Source of the DNA: Candidatus Peribacteraceae bacterium
GTDB lineage: Bacteria; Patescibacteriota; Gracilibacteria; Peribacterales; Peribacteraceae
NCBI GenBank assembly: GCA_030750465.1
Contig: JASMHZ010000009.1
Span: 1-41,550 of the forward strand
DNA length: 41,550 nucleotides
Direction: 5' to 3'
The notes below the pieces were generated by a model. It saw only the letters and a program-made list of their open reading frames with translations, made no database searches and was not told the origin of the DNA. The stretch's first letter is position 1. Each line of letters starts with the position of its first letter. Positions 24,602 to 33,534 of this stretch are shown in pieces. Both the position numbers and the translations under genes were made by a program.

Positions 24602-26401
24602 ATGAAAAAATTAATTATCTCACTTGTCGGCATTATTCTAATAACAATCATCTCGATTAGTGCAATGGCACTTACCAAACCTGAACTTCCTCCGACGATT
24701 ACAAAAACGGGGGAAGCTCAGGAAGAAAAAAGATTTACCACGACTAATCCTACATTAATAAGCGATTCATCCTCCCTGATTTTACTTGGCAAAGTCCTCT
24801 CTCACGACACAGCTAATATCTATCCGCGCAGAGATGGAATCGTGGAAGATGTTCTTGTTGATATCGGAGATGAAGTTGAAAAAAATCAGGTTGTTGCAAT
24901 CCTTCTCCCCAAGGGGGTAGAAGGACAAAGCGCCGCGATGATTTCCGAAAAGAACGCGCGCAAACTTCAGGCAGAAGCCGATGCGATGAATGCACTTGGT
25001 GTTGCTCAGGAGTCTTTGAATAAAGCTTCCGACCTGCTTGAAGAGAAACATATTGCGTTAACTGTAGCCAAAAACCAGCAGGAGTCGCTCAAGATAAAAT
25101 TCGCGCAAGCTAATGATAATGTTATGCAAACTCTAGAGCACGCTTTCATTTCCATTCGACGTGCACGACAATTAATCGAACAGATTACACTCGGTTCCAA
25201 TACGCGAACCGGGATTGCTCTAAATGACGACAACATTGGCGTGCAGCTTGGGCTGTTGGATTATAAAACAAGATTTAGCCTCTCATATGCATTCTCTGAA
25301 CTGGATGAAGCAGAAAAAAAATACAGGAACAGCAACCAGGAAAAGCAAAAAGAAATTATTTACGAAGTTATGGAGCACGCTGTGCATGCACTTTTTAAAA
25401 CTGCTGATCTGCTGGCCTCAACTCCAAGCGTTCCGTTGCCGCAACCCGGACTTTATACAGAACTTAGTCTGACGAGTTTAAATAACAAAGTTCTTTCTGC
25501 TCAACATGATATTTTAACCGCTAAAGAAAAATTTGAAGATGCAAATAATGCTTTTCTTACTCTTACAACAAGTGAACCTGCATTATATTCGGCATGGAAA
25601 AGTGGATCTAATAATCCAAATGTCCAAAGTAATAAAGTTCAGATGTTAACTGCCCAGATGCAAACCGCTGAGCAAAATCTGTCATTTGTAGAATCTCAGC
25701 AAAATCTGATGACGGAAAAATCAGAAAATATGGTGCACATAGCAAACGCAATGTTGGCAGCTGAATATGCAAAAAGCGGACACAAAGAAATTCGATCCCC
25801 TTTTTCCGGAATTGTTTCAAAACGATTCATAACTGTCGGCACCATTACCATGCCTTCTATGTCTGCTTTTGAGCTTGTTGATGTGGAAACTACGCTTTCC
25901 AAGAAAGCCAAACAGGAAATTCAATTCGGGATTCCTGAACACATCCAATCTTCAATTGCAGTGGGAAATACTGTTGAATTTTTCCTTCCGGAAAATGAAG
26001 AAAAAGCCATAATCGCAGAAATAACCAGAAAAAGTCCGCAGGTAGATTTGCAATCTAGAACAGTCATTGTTCAGGCAAAAGTTCCAGATGAGCTGAATCT
26101 GCCTCATCAATCTAATATTCGAGTAAGAGTTATTGACCAAAGCACTCCACTTTTTCGCATTCCTTCCTTCTCTGTAAAGAGGAATGAAGATAACAATGTT
26201 ATATGGATTTTGAATCCGGAAACAAAAATTCCGGAAACAATTAAAGTAACTGTTAAATCCGAAGATGGCGAGTTCGCGGAAGTCAGTGGAGATATCGATG
26301 AAGATACTGTGATCATCTTAGACCCACCTGATTTAATAACTCAGATTTCGAATACTCGAATATTCGAATATTCGAATCCTCAATCCCCAACAGTGCAATG
26401 A
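24602..26401 (+). CDS. RND efflux periplasmic adaptor (CusB/HlyD-like), 599 aa
   Basis: A membrane-fusion protein with an N-terminal membrane anchor 'LIISLVGIILITIISIS'. The first half of the lipoyl-like domain is at about 60-100 ('IYPRRDGIVEDVLVDIGDEV'). A very long helical region with coiled-coil character runs from about 110 to 390. The second lipoyl half is 'EIRSPFSGIVSKRFITVG' near 398, and beta-barrel and membrane-proximal domains follow. It is longer than E. coli CusB because of the helical region. The final residues 'ISNTRIFEYSNPQ' are encoded by an octamer repeat. The stop overlaps the start of the pump gene (ATGA), so the two are coupled. With the pump it should move Cu(I)/Ag(I) outward. 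No outer-membrane channel partner is visible. Confidence 0.88.
   Translation: MKKLIISLVGIILITIISISAMALTKPELPPTITKTGEAQEEKRFTTTNPTLISDSSSLILLGKVLSHDTANIYPRRDGIVEDVLVDIGDEVEKNQVVAILLPKGVEGQSAAMISEKNARKLQAEADAMNALGVAQESLNKASDLLEEKHIALTVAKNQQESLKIKFAQANDNVMQTLEHAFISIRRARQLIEQITLGSNTRTGIALNDDNIGVQLGLLDYKTRFSLSYAFSELDEAEKKYRNSNQEKQKEIIYEVMEHAVHALFKTADLLASTPSVPLPQPGLYTELSLTSLNNKVLSAQHDILTAKEKFEDANNAFLTLTTSEPALYSAWKSGSNNPNVQSNKVQMLTAQMQTAEQNLSFVESQQNLMTEKSENMVHIANAMLAAEYAKSGHKEIRSPFSGIVSKRFITVGTITMPSMSAFELVDVETTLSKKAKQEIQFGIPEHIQSSIAVGNTVEFFLPENEEKAIIAEITRKSPQVDLQSRTVIVQAKVPDELNLPHQSNIRVRVIDQSTPLFRIPSFSVKRNEDNNVIWILNPETKIPETIKVTVKSEDGEFAEVSGDIDEDTVIILDPPDLITQISNTRIFEYSNPQSPTVQ
26347..26378. repeat. 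TCGAATAT octamer repeat in coding sequence
   Basis: About three to four copies of TCGAATAT-like units lie at the 3' end of the adaptor gene. The tract is also palindromic around CGAATATTCG. Confidence 0.75.
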
Positions 26402-29400
26402 TAAATTCATTAATCAAGTTGGCAATAAACAACAGATTTTTAACTCTGACTCTGTTTGGCGTGATTGCAGTTCTGGGAATAATTTCTATTAAGCAAACCC
26501 CTGTTGATGCTATTCCGGATCTTTCCGAAAATCAGGTGGTCATTATGACTATGTGGATGGGACAAAGTCCCAAAAATGTTGAAGATCAAATTACCTATCC
26601 ACTTACTGTTAGTATGCAGGGGCTTGCGGGAGTCAAAGATATTCGTGCCATGTCTCAGCTCGGAATCTCTATGGTCACTGTGATATTTGAGGACGATGTT
26701 GATTTCTATTTCGCACGTGACAGAGTTTCGGAGAGACTGAGCTTGACTCAAGCACAACTCCCTTCCGGAGTTACTCCCGTTCTTGGTCCTGACGCGACAG
26801 GCCTTGGACATATTTTCATGTATACGTTGGAAAGTGACAAGCATTCACTGACTGAGCTGAGGTCAATTCAGGACTTTACAGTGCGTTTCGGACTTCAAAG
26901 TGTGCCTGGCGTTGCTGAAGTTGCTTCAGTTGGAGGTCATGTAAAGGTTTATCAGGCAATTCTGGATCCTATAAAGCTGCAGCAATATGGAGTCAGTCTG
27001 ATGCAGGTGATGAATGCAGTTAAAGCTGCTAATAATAATGTTTCCGGACAGGTTGTAGATACAGGAGGCCGTGAAGTAGCTATTCAAGGAATAGGATTTT
27101 TTGAAGGAACCGATGATATTTCGAGCCTAGTAATCGGTAATAGATCCGATGGTATTGCACTAACCCTGAAGGATTTGGGAGAAGTGCGTACCTCTGGCCT
27201 ATTCCGTCGTGCGGTCCTTGCCGATGACAAGGAAGAAAAAGTCGGAGGAATAATTGTTATGCGCTTCGGAGAAAATCCATTATCTGTTATTGAAGCTGCC
27301 AAAGAAAGAATAGAAAAAATAAATGAAACCCTGCCCGAAGGAGTTTCAATAGTTCCATTTTATGATCGAACTGAACTGATTCAGGGCGCAATTCGTACTC
27401 TTTCTAGTGTTCTTGTGCAGGAACTTATTATTACCGCGATAATTCTGCTCATTTTCCTGTGGCACTTTAGATCTACAGTAATAATCGCCATTGCTCTGGT
27501 AATGGGAGTACTGATGACATTTATTTTTATGAGAATATTCAATATTCCTTCGAACATAATGAGCTTGGGAGGAATTGCAATTGCAATAGGAACAATGGTT
27601 GACTCTGCGATAGTAATCAGCGAGAACGCGTATCGTAAATTGCTCGAAAATCCTACTGACTCAGCAAACGAACGGCTTAAGCTTGTGACCAAATCGACTC
27701 TGGAAGTTGGAAAACCGATCGTCTTTGCAATCTTTATAATTATATTATCTTTCCTGCCAATCTTTAGCCTGACTGGAATGGAAGGAAAGCTATTTGCCCC
27801 GCTCGCATTTACGAATGTATTTGCAATGCTTGGAGCATTGATCGCAGCACTGTTTTTGGTCCCCCTTCTTTCACTAATATTTCTGAAAGGGAACTTAAGA
27901 AAAGATGAAGACATTCCTATCGTACGTTTTCTTCAGAAATGGTACGAACCACTGCTTCTTAAAGCCTTGAACAATCGGCGCAAGACACTCTATATAATGG
28001 GCGTTTTAATCCTTGTGGGAGTCATTGCAATGACGCAGATTGGATCCGAGTTCATGCCTCCACTTGATGAAGGATCGATAATGTATATGCCGATTACTAT
28101 TCCGGATGTTTCTGAGGAGCGAGTTCAGGAACTTTTGATAATGACCAACAAGATAATATCCCGCATTCCTGAAGTTAAAACTGTAGTTGGTAAGGCTGGT
28201 CGTGCAGATACAGCTACCGACCCTGCACCTCTTGCAATGATCGAAACGTTTATTACCCTCAAGCCAAAGTCCGAATGGCGGAGAGGAATGACTAAGCGAA
28301 AGATAATCTCTCAGATGAACCGCGAAATTCGCATAGATAAACTTTGGAACAGTTTCACACAACCGATTATTGGACGAATAGACATGCTTTCAACAGGAAT
28401 CAGATCCGAAATAGGAATTAAAGTGTTCGGCGATGATCCTGTTAAATTGGAGGAATTGGCCATTGAAATCGAAGGCCTCCTTAATAGCGTTCCTGGTGCG
28501 ACTAACACAGTTGCAATCAGAAACATGGGGCTCAGGTATTTGGATATTAATCTTGATGACGAACTTCTAGCGCAATATGGAATTACCAAAGGAAATGCTC
28601 TGCAAACAATTGCAGTAGGAGTCGGCGGCGCACTGGTGACTTCGACAATTGAAGAACGCGAGCGATATGGAGTTCAAATCAGACTCAAACAATCGTTCAG
28701 ACAGGATATTGAAGACGTAGAATCTTTGCCTCTTATGGGCAAAAATGGTGCGCAAGTTCCACTTAAGAGCGTTGCTGATATCGATCTTGTCGATGGTCCT
28801 GCTGTTATAAAGAGCGAAAACGGTATTCCCGTCGCAATCGTTCAGACTGACGCTGTAGGTATTGATGTGATGTCATTTGTGAAAAATGCGCAGAAGTATT
28901 TGAATGAAAATATGGAACTCCCCACCGGATATCATTTGGAATGGGCTGGACAATTTGAGAACCAGATAAGAGCAAAGAAACGCCTTGCATGGGTTGTGCC
29001 TTTGGTGATCTTCATTATCTTTGTTCTCCTTTATATGACTTATAAGGATCTGAGTTTGGTCTCGATTGTCATGATGACGATTCCTCTTAGCCTTGTTGGA
29101 GGAGTAATCGCACTATTCCTTGCCAGATACAACTTCTCCGTCGCGGTATGGGTAGGATTCATTTCTCTGTTTGGAAATGCAGTTGAAACCGGAGTTGTAA
29201 TAATCGTTTATTTGGAGAACTCATTTAGATCGCAGTTCGGTTTACCGAGTATGGAGGAAGCAAGTACTTACGAAGTTGATCCTGGACAAGAAATAACGCG
29301 CGAAGGCATCCACGCGGCAGTGCTTGAAGGAGCTTTGCTTAGGTTAAGACCGATTTTGATGACAGCATTCACTTCCATAATCGGACTTATGCCAATGCTT

Positions 29401-29538
29401 CTCACAACCGGCATCGGAGCTGAAGTGACTAAGCCTCTCGCGCTCGTAGTTGTAACCGGACTAACTACTTCTATCTTCCTTTCGCTAATTGTGTTGCCTG
29501 TTCTCTTCTCCATGTTGAAGGAGAGACAGACTGTTTAA
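26398..29538 (+). CDS. cusA: CusA-type heavy-metal RND efflux pump, 1046 aa
   Basis: A proton-driven inner-membrane transporter of the HME-RND subfamily, close to the 1047-residue length of E. coli CusA. It has two sets of six membrane helices around large extracytoplasmic loops. The Cu(I)/Ag(I) motif regions are all present: 'GSIMYMP', 'PAPLAMIET' and 'RIDMLSTGIRS'. Their methionines align with the three-Met site of CusA, which argues for monovalent metal rather than Zn/Co. Helix 4 keeps the proton-relay acidic residue in 'GTMVDSAIVISEN'. It is coupled to the adaptor gene by an ATGA overlap and followed by a Cys-rich peptide gene. Oddity: if the host is a single-membrane CPR cell, this normally tripartite pump has no outer membrane to cross. 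Confidence 0.95.
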   Translation: MINSLIKLAINNRFLTLTLFGVIAVLGIISIKQTPVDAIPDLSENQVVIMTMWMGQSPKNVEDQITYPLTVSMQGLAGVKDIRAMSQLGISMVTVIFEDDVDFYFARDRVSERLSLTQAQLPSGVTPVLGPDATGLGHIFMYTLESDKHSLTELRSIQDFTVRFGLQSVPGVAEVASVGGHVKVYQAILDPIKLQQYGVSLMQVMNAVKAANNNVSGQVVDTGGREVAIQGIGFFEGTDDISSLVIGNRSDGIALTLKDLGEVRTSGLFRRAVLADDKEEKVGGIIVMRFGENPLSVIEAAKERIEKINETLPEGVSIVPFYDRTELIQGAIRTLSSVLVQELIITAIILLIFLWHFRSTVIIAIALVMGVLMTFIFMRIFNIPSNIMSLGGIAIAIGTMVDSAIVISENAYRKLLENPTDSANERLKLVTKSTLEVGKPIVFAIFIIILSFLPIFSLTGMEGKLFAPLAFTNVFAMLGALIAALFLVPLLSLIFLKGNLRKDEDIPIVRFLQKWYEPLLLKALNNRRKTLYIMGVLILVGVIAMTQIGSEFMPPLDEGSIMYMPITIPDVSEERVQELLIMTNKIISRIPEVKTVVGKAGRADTATDPAPLAMIETFITLKPKSEWRRGMTKRKIISQMNREIRIDKLWNSFTQPIIGRIDMLSTGIRSEIGIKVFGDDPVKLEELAIEIEGLLNSVPGATNTVAIRNMGLRYLDINLDDELLAQYGITKGNALQTIAVGVGGALVTSTIEERERYGVQIRLKQSFRQDIEDVESLPLMGKNGAQVPLKSVADIDLVDGPAVIKSENGIPVAIVQTDAVGIDVMSFVKNAQKYLNENMELPTGYHLEWAGQFENQIRAKKRLAWVVPLVIFIIFVLLYMTYKDLSLVSIVMMTIPLSLVGGVIALFLARYNFSVAVWVGFISLFGNAVETGVVIIVYLENSFRSQFGLPSMEEASTYEVDPGQEITREGIHAAVLEGALLRLRPILMTAFTSIIGLMPMLLTTGIGAEVTKPLALVVVTGLTTSIFLSLIVLPVLFSMLKERQTV

Positions 29539-29573
29539 TTATTTATTTCTATTTCTTTTTCCCATTTACCATC

Positions 29574-29783
29574 ATGAGATACCTCATAGCACTCGCTCTC
29601 ATTATTACCCCCGCGTTCCTGGTTTATTCGCAGAAAACTCAAGCAAATGTATCAGCAAACGATGAAGTTCAATGCGAGCAAAACGGAATCGATTGTTCAT
29701 GTAACTCGAAAGCTCCGACAAAAGCTCCTTCTGCCAAACCTGGCAAAGGATGCGGATGCGGAAGCAAATCTTGCAATCAGTAA
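29574..29783 (+). CDS. Secreted Cys-rich small protein
   Basis: A 69-residue protein with a signal peptide 'MRYLIALALIITPAFLVYS'. The mature chain carries CxxxxxxCxC ('CEQNGIDCSCN'), a Lys/Pro/Ala linker, and a Gly/Cys tail 'GKGCGCGSKSCNQ', seven cysteines in all. The C-terminal CGCGSKSC cluster resembles metallothionein-like metal-binding tails. It lies 35 bases after the CusA-like pump gene, so an extracytoplasmic metal-buffering role is likely. It belongs to no family that I can name. The leader has a C-run (TTTTTCCCATTT) and no Shine-Dalgarno sequence. Confidence 0.7.
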   Translation: MRYLIALALIITPAFLVYSQKTQANVSANDEVQCEQNGIDCSCNSKAPTKAPSAKPGKGCGCGSKSCNQ

Positions 29784-29829
29784 TTCTGAACTTTAGTGAT
29801 ATGATTGCGAATAATTCCCTCGCTAAAAT

Positions 29830-30906
29830 ATGGATAATATGATGCATTCTGATCATTCGGCCCCTCAACAACATCCAGAAGGATGTGCTATGCACAATAA
29901 AAAGAAGCGCAAAGATTGGCTTCTAATGATTAGTTTATTGATAATTGTGATTGCATACGCCCTGACATTTTTTGCAACTTCAAACCCACAATTGGCTATA
30001 TTTACCGAAAGCGTATTCGAGCTGATGAATCGTATGTGGTGGGGAATACTTTTGGGAATATTATCCGTGGGATTGATTGGAACATTGCCTCGTCAACTGG
30101 TAACTTCGGCCCTTGGCAAAGGAGGAACATTCAATGGAATACTTCGAGCAACCGGAGCAGGGGTAATGCTTGATCTCTGCTCGCATGGAATTCTACTTGT
30201 TGGAATGAAGCTTTATGAACGCGGAGCAAGCTTGGGGCAGGTAATGGCATTTTTAATAGCAAGTCCGTGGAATTCAATTTCATTAACATTAATACTTTGG
30301 TCTCTAATCGGATTTAAATGGATGATTTCAATACTAATACTATCTCTTTTGATAGCATTGATATCCGGTATTATCTTTGATCACTTAGTTAAGAAAGGAG
30401 CATTGCCATCAAATCCAAATAAGACAGACTTGCCTGAAAACTATTCCTTCTTCAAAGAATTCAAAAATCATTTCAAAACTGTTCGGCCAACGCCAAATAG
30501 AATAGCCCTAACTGCATGGAAAGGGCTCAAAGACTCGCGAATGATACTCAAGTGGATCTTCTTTGGAGTTGTACTCGCATCATTGATTCGCACTTTTGTT
30601 AATCCAGAACTTTTTGCTGTCGTATTTGGACCTACCGTTATCGGCTTGGGAGCAACGCTAATATTCGCAACTATTCTAGAAGTATGTTCAGAAGGTTCAG
30701 TTCCGGTTGCGGCAGACATGCTTTTGCGTGCCAAAGCTCCCGGTAATACATTTGCATTTCTGATGACCGGAGTCTCGACAGACTATACGGAAATACTTTC
30801 ACTAAAAGAGACCACTCATTCCTGGAAAATTGCATTTTTCCTGCCTTTGGTTACATTCCCACAAGTTCTTATAATCGCAATAATCCTTAACTCGCTTACG
30901 GTGTAA
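29830..30906 (+). CDS. Permease of the UPF0718/ArsP-like family with Met/His-rich N-terminus
   Basis: A 358-residue polytopic membrane protein. The cytosol-side N-terminus 'MDNMMHSDHSAPQQHPEG' is rich in Met and His. Two homologous sets of helices follow: 'GATGAGVMLDLCSHGILLVG'-like motifs near 115 and 'FATILEVCSEGSVPVAADML' near 285. Each has the conserved Cys-Ser pair of the DUF318/YraQ/ArsP permeases, some of which export organoarsenicals through cysteine-thiol binding. In this cassette it may instead move copper or a thiol adduct; that is inference. It starts 46 bases after the Cys-rich peptide gene. The -10-like TAAAAT sits just before the start. Confidence 0.85.
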   Translation: MDNMMHSDHSAPQQHPEGCAMHNKKKRKDWLLMISLLIIVIAYALTFFATSNPQLAIFTESVFELMNRMWWGILLGILSVGLIGTLPRQLVTSALGKGGTFNGILRATGAGVMLDLCSHGILLVGMKLYERGASLGQVMAFLIASPWNSISLTLILWSLIGFKWMISILILSLLIALISGIIFDHLVKKGALPSNPNKTDLPENYSFFKEFKNHFKTVRPTPNRIALTAWKGLKDSRMILKWIFFGVVLASLIRTFVNPELFAVVFGPTVIGLGATLIFATILEVCSEGSVPVAADMLLRAKAPGNTFAFLMTGVSTDYTEILSLKETTHSWKIAFFLPLVTFPQVLIIAIILNSLTV

Positions 30907-30911
30907 AAAAC

Positions 30912-30995
30912 ATGAATCAATTTATTTTAATAACGTCAATTCTTATTTTTCCGCTTATTAAAGAGGTTTCTAGAGATTTGCCCCTCGGTACCTAA
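30912..30995 (+). CDS. Possible 27-residue hydrophobic peptide
   Basis: An ORF begins five bases after the permease stop: 'MNQFILITSILIFPLIKEVS' then 'RDLPLGT'. It has one short hydrophobic stretch. It could be a leader or membrane peptide, or simply chance, since the stretch is AT-rich. There is no ribosome binding site. The rest of the gap up to 31054 holds nothing else I can support. Confidence 0.2.
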   Translation: MNQFILITSILIFPLIKEVSRDLPLGT

Positions 30996-31054
30996 TCTGT
31001 CAGAATCTCAACCACTGTCTTTAATTTTTACCACCAATTTTCCCCACACTTCTT

Positions 31055-31759
31055 ATGGCTTCAAATAGCAACCCATGGTTTGCAGTTTCGCTCGCTCTAG
31101 TCGGAATCATAGTCGGATACGGCGTTGCAACTGGTATGAACAGCTCAGCTCCTGCTGGAAACAAGGACACAGTAGTGGCCGACGATCCCACTCCTGAACC
31201 ACCTGCTCCTCCTGCAGCAAATCTAGACGACATGCCCCCAATTAGCGATGACGACTACGTCCAAGGAGACCCCGACGCTAAAGTTACAATAGTAGAATAC
31301 TCTGATTTTGAATGTCCGTTCTGCAAGAGACACCATGACACAATGGTTAAATTAATGGAAGAATATGATGGAAAAGTTAATTGGGTTTTCCGCCACTATC
31401 CTCTCTCATTCCACTCTAACGCACAAAAAGCTGCCGAAGCTGCAGAGTGCGCAGGTGAACTGGGAGGTAACGATGGTTTCTGGGCTATGGGAGATATGAT
31501 TTTTGAGAAAGGATCTGATAATACCGAGCTTGCTTCCTACGCTTCTGAAATCGGATTGAACGAGGGTAAGTTCACCGAGTGTCTGGATAGCGATAAATAT
31601 GCAGACAAAGTTGAAGCTCATATGGAGGGCGGTACCAAAGCAGGAGTTCGTGGAACACCCGGTAACATTGTTATCAATAACAAGAAAGGCGAAGCTGAAC
31701 TTATCTCCGGCGCACAACCGTTTGATAACTTCAAGAAAGTTATTGATGATATGCTATAG
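31055..31759 (+). CDS. DsbA/BdbD-like membrane-anchored thiol oxidoreductase
   Basis: A 234-residue protein with an N-terminal anchor helix 'WFAVSLALVGIIVGYGVATG', a Pro/Ala/Asp-rich linker (about 30-62), then a DsbA-type thioredoxin fold with an inserted helical domain. The active site is 'FECPFCKRHH' (CPFC) near residue 90 and the cis-proline loop is 'VRGTPGNIV' near 208. It should introduce or shuffle disulfides outside the membrane. It lies directly after the copper cassette and could serve its Cys-rich secreted protein, but it may be a general oxidase. A strong terminator follows. The start follows TTTTCCCCACACTTCTT, without a Shine-Dalgarno sequence. Confidence 0.9.
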   Translation: MASNSNPWFAVSLALVGIIVGYGVATGMNSSAPAGNKDTVVADDPTPEPPAPPAANLDDMPPISDDDYVQGDPDAKVTIVEYSDFECPFCKRHHDTMVKLMEEYDGKVNWVFRHYPLSFHSNAQKAAEAAECAGELGGNDGFWAMGDMIFEKGSDNTELASYASEIGLNEGKFTECLDSDKYADKVEAHMEGGTKAGVRGTPGNIVINNKKGEAELISGAQPFDNFKKVIDDML

Positions 31760-31773
31760 AAAGTAATACAAAG

Positions 31774-31805
31774 ACGCGGCTCCGTATCTACGGGGCTGCG
31801 TTTTT
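31774..31805 (+). terminator. Rho-independent terminator after the DsbA-like gene
   Basis: A 12-pair stem (ACGCGGCTCCGT / ACGGGGCTGCGT, with two G-U pairs) with a four-base loop runs straight into a T-run. It ends the copper/DsbA transcription unit. Confidence 0.85.
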
Positions 31806-31814
31806 GAAATAAAG

Positions 31815-31970
31815 AATGAAAGAACGAAATGCTTAAAAAGAGAGAAAGAACGAAAGACTGAAAGGAAGGATAAAGGAAAAAGATTTTAAATATGAAAGCT
31901 TTTACACTTTCTACTTTTTTAAGCTTCCTTTCTCTCTTTCTCTCTTTCCTTCTTTCATTCTTTTACCAAC
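31815..31970. repeat. Facing purine/pyrimidine degenerate repeat arrays
   Basis: GAAAGAA-like purine units (about 31815-31880) face TTTCTCTC/TTCTTTCA pyrimidine units (about 31920-31967). The second tract is close to the reverse complement of the first, so the two could pair as a long imperfect stem. It fills most of the convergent gap between the DsbA-like gene and the RNA methyltransferase gene. Confidence 0.55.
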
Positions 31971-31983
31971 AGGCCATTTAATT

Positions 31984-33534
31984 CTACTTGCGCTGCAACA
32001 CACTCACAGTTTCTATATGCGCCGTATGCGGGAACATATCAACAGGTTGCACTGACCTGAGTTCGTATCCGTTTTTTAGAAGTTCGCCAAGATCGCGAGC
32101 AAGAGTCGCTGTGTTACATGAAACATAGACTATCTTTTCCGGATTGTGTGCCAGTATTGCTCCGCGTGCTTTTGGATGCAGTCCCGTTCGCGGTGGATCG
32201 ACTATTACAGTTGTAAATTTATATTTGCCGCCAGGTTTAAGCTGTCCTGCAAGCACTTGCTCCACTCTTCCTTTATAAAAACTGATGTTTCCTATGCGGT
32301 TTTTGCCAGCGCTTTTTAGAGCATCCTCGATTGCCGAAGGATGACTCTCGATTCCAATTACTTTTTGGCAGAAACGGGAGAGATATTGCCCGATAGTTCC
32401 CATGCCGCAATAAGCGTCTAATATAACGTCTCGCGGACCTAGGTCAGCCGCATCCGCGATAGCCTTGTAAAGCTTTTCTGCGCCGGAAGTATTTGTTTGG
32501 AAGAATGAAAATGGAGAGATTTCGAACTCCAGATCGAAAAGTCTCTCCTTTATATAAGGTTCCCCAACAAGAGAATGTATTTTTGGATGTTCGGGCCTCT
32601 CATTCATCCCTAAGTTTTCTATCACAAGCAAAGACTTGAGTCCAGATCTACCTCCAAACTGCATGAAGTGCTGGAACAAAGGTTCCAACTCTCTCTTCCT
32701 CGCTTTTACTATGAAAGCAATCATATTTTCACCAGTATTAGTGCCTCGCCTAAGAAGAAGAGTACGCAATAATCCTTTTTGAGTTTTTGGGTTGTAAACA
32801 GAAAGCTTTGTGTACTCCAAAAAGTCATGCACATCAGAAAGAAGTGACGGCAATTGTTCATCGTATAAATGACATTCTCTAATAGGCATTACAGTCGCCC
32901 ATTGCCCTGGCTGGTGGAAACCAATAGTTGGATTCTCATCTATATATTTTGTCTTTCCTTTGGATTCTTCTTTGCGAATGTTTGAAAAACCGAAATGAAG
33001 CTCCAGCTTGTTTCGATAATGAAATACCTGTGGACTCGGGATTATCTTTAATACCCTTCCCGGAAGCTGCTTCCTTAAATCCTCTCCAACAGGAGTTAAG
33101 TGTTCCAGAGTCTCTCTGACTATTTCCTCCTTATATTCAATCTGCTTGTTATATGGCAAATTCTGCCAAGCACATCCTCCACAATCATGACAATGACTGC
33201 ATCTGGAGACCACTTCATCAAATGACTTTTTAAGCACCTTTTCTACCTTTCCTTCTGCGTATCTTCCTTTGTGCTTTGCAAGTGTTATTTCGACCTCCTG
33301 GCCGGGCAAAGATTCGGGGATAAACACTGGAATACCATCAATATGTGCCAATCCCGACCCCCCATGTGTAAGTTTTTCGACTTTAATCGTGTATTTCTGA
33401 CCTATTTTGGGGTCAGCAGCCTGCCCTGAGCTTGTCGAAGGGTTATTTTTTGGCTTGCTTGAGCCAGAATCACCTATATCAGGTGACCCAACCGAATCGC
33501 CCCCTAGAGGGGTTATTTGGGCATCATCAGGCAT
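31984..33534 (-). CDS. RlmD/TrmA-family RNA (uracil-5-)-methyltransferase
   Basis: A 516-residue SAM-dependent enzyme that methylates C5 of a uridine in rRNA or tRNA. Domains in order: a low-complexity N-terminus (1-46); a TRAM RNA-binding domain from 'KYTIKVEKLTHGGSGLAHID' to about 108; four-Cys iron-sulfur ligands in 'CSHCHDCGGC' near 113-122 plus upstream context; and the Rossmann domain with 'LDAYCGMGTIG' (SAM), 'VIVDPPRTG', and catalytic Cys in 'IVYVSCNTATLARDL'. The iron-sulfur Cys pattern fits the RlmD/RlmCD group better than TrmA. The N-terminus is unusual: 'PSTSSGQA' is encoded by an inserted CCCTGAGCTTGTCGAAGGG element. No other start is available downstream before the TRAM domain. 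Confidence 0.9.
   Translation of the reverse strand: MPDDAQITPLGGDSVGSPDIGDSGSSKPKNNPSTSSGQAADPKIGQKYTIKVEKLTHGGSGLAHIDGIPVFIPESLPGQEVEITLAKHKGRYAEGKVEKVLKKSFDEVVSRCSHCHDCGGCAWQNLPYNKQIEYKEEIVRETLEHLTPVGEDLRKQLPGRVLKIIPSPQVFHYRNKLELHFGFSNIRKEESKGKTKYIDENPTIGFHQPGQWATVMPIRECHLYDEQLPSLLSDVHDFLEYTKLSVYNPKTQKGLLRTLLLRRGTNTGENMIAFIVKARKRELEPLFQHFMQFGGRSGLKSLLVIENLGMNERPEHPKIHSLVGEPYIKERLFDLEFEISPFSFFQTNTSGAEKLYKAIADAADLGPRDVILDAYCGMGTIGQYLSRFCQKVIGIESHPSAIEDALKSAGKNRIGNISFYKGRVEQVLAGQLKPGGKYKFTTVIVDPPRTGLHPKARGAILAHNPEKIVYVSCNTATLARDLGELLKNGYELRSVQPVDMFPHTAHIETVSVLQRK
33424..33442. repeat. CCCTGAGCTTGTCGAAGGG repeat element inside a CDS
   Basis: This exact 19-base REP-like sequence, widespread in bacterial genomes, lies in the 5' part of the RNA methyltransferase gene and is translated as PSTSSGQ. 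Confidence 0.85.
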
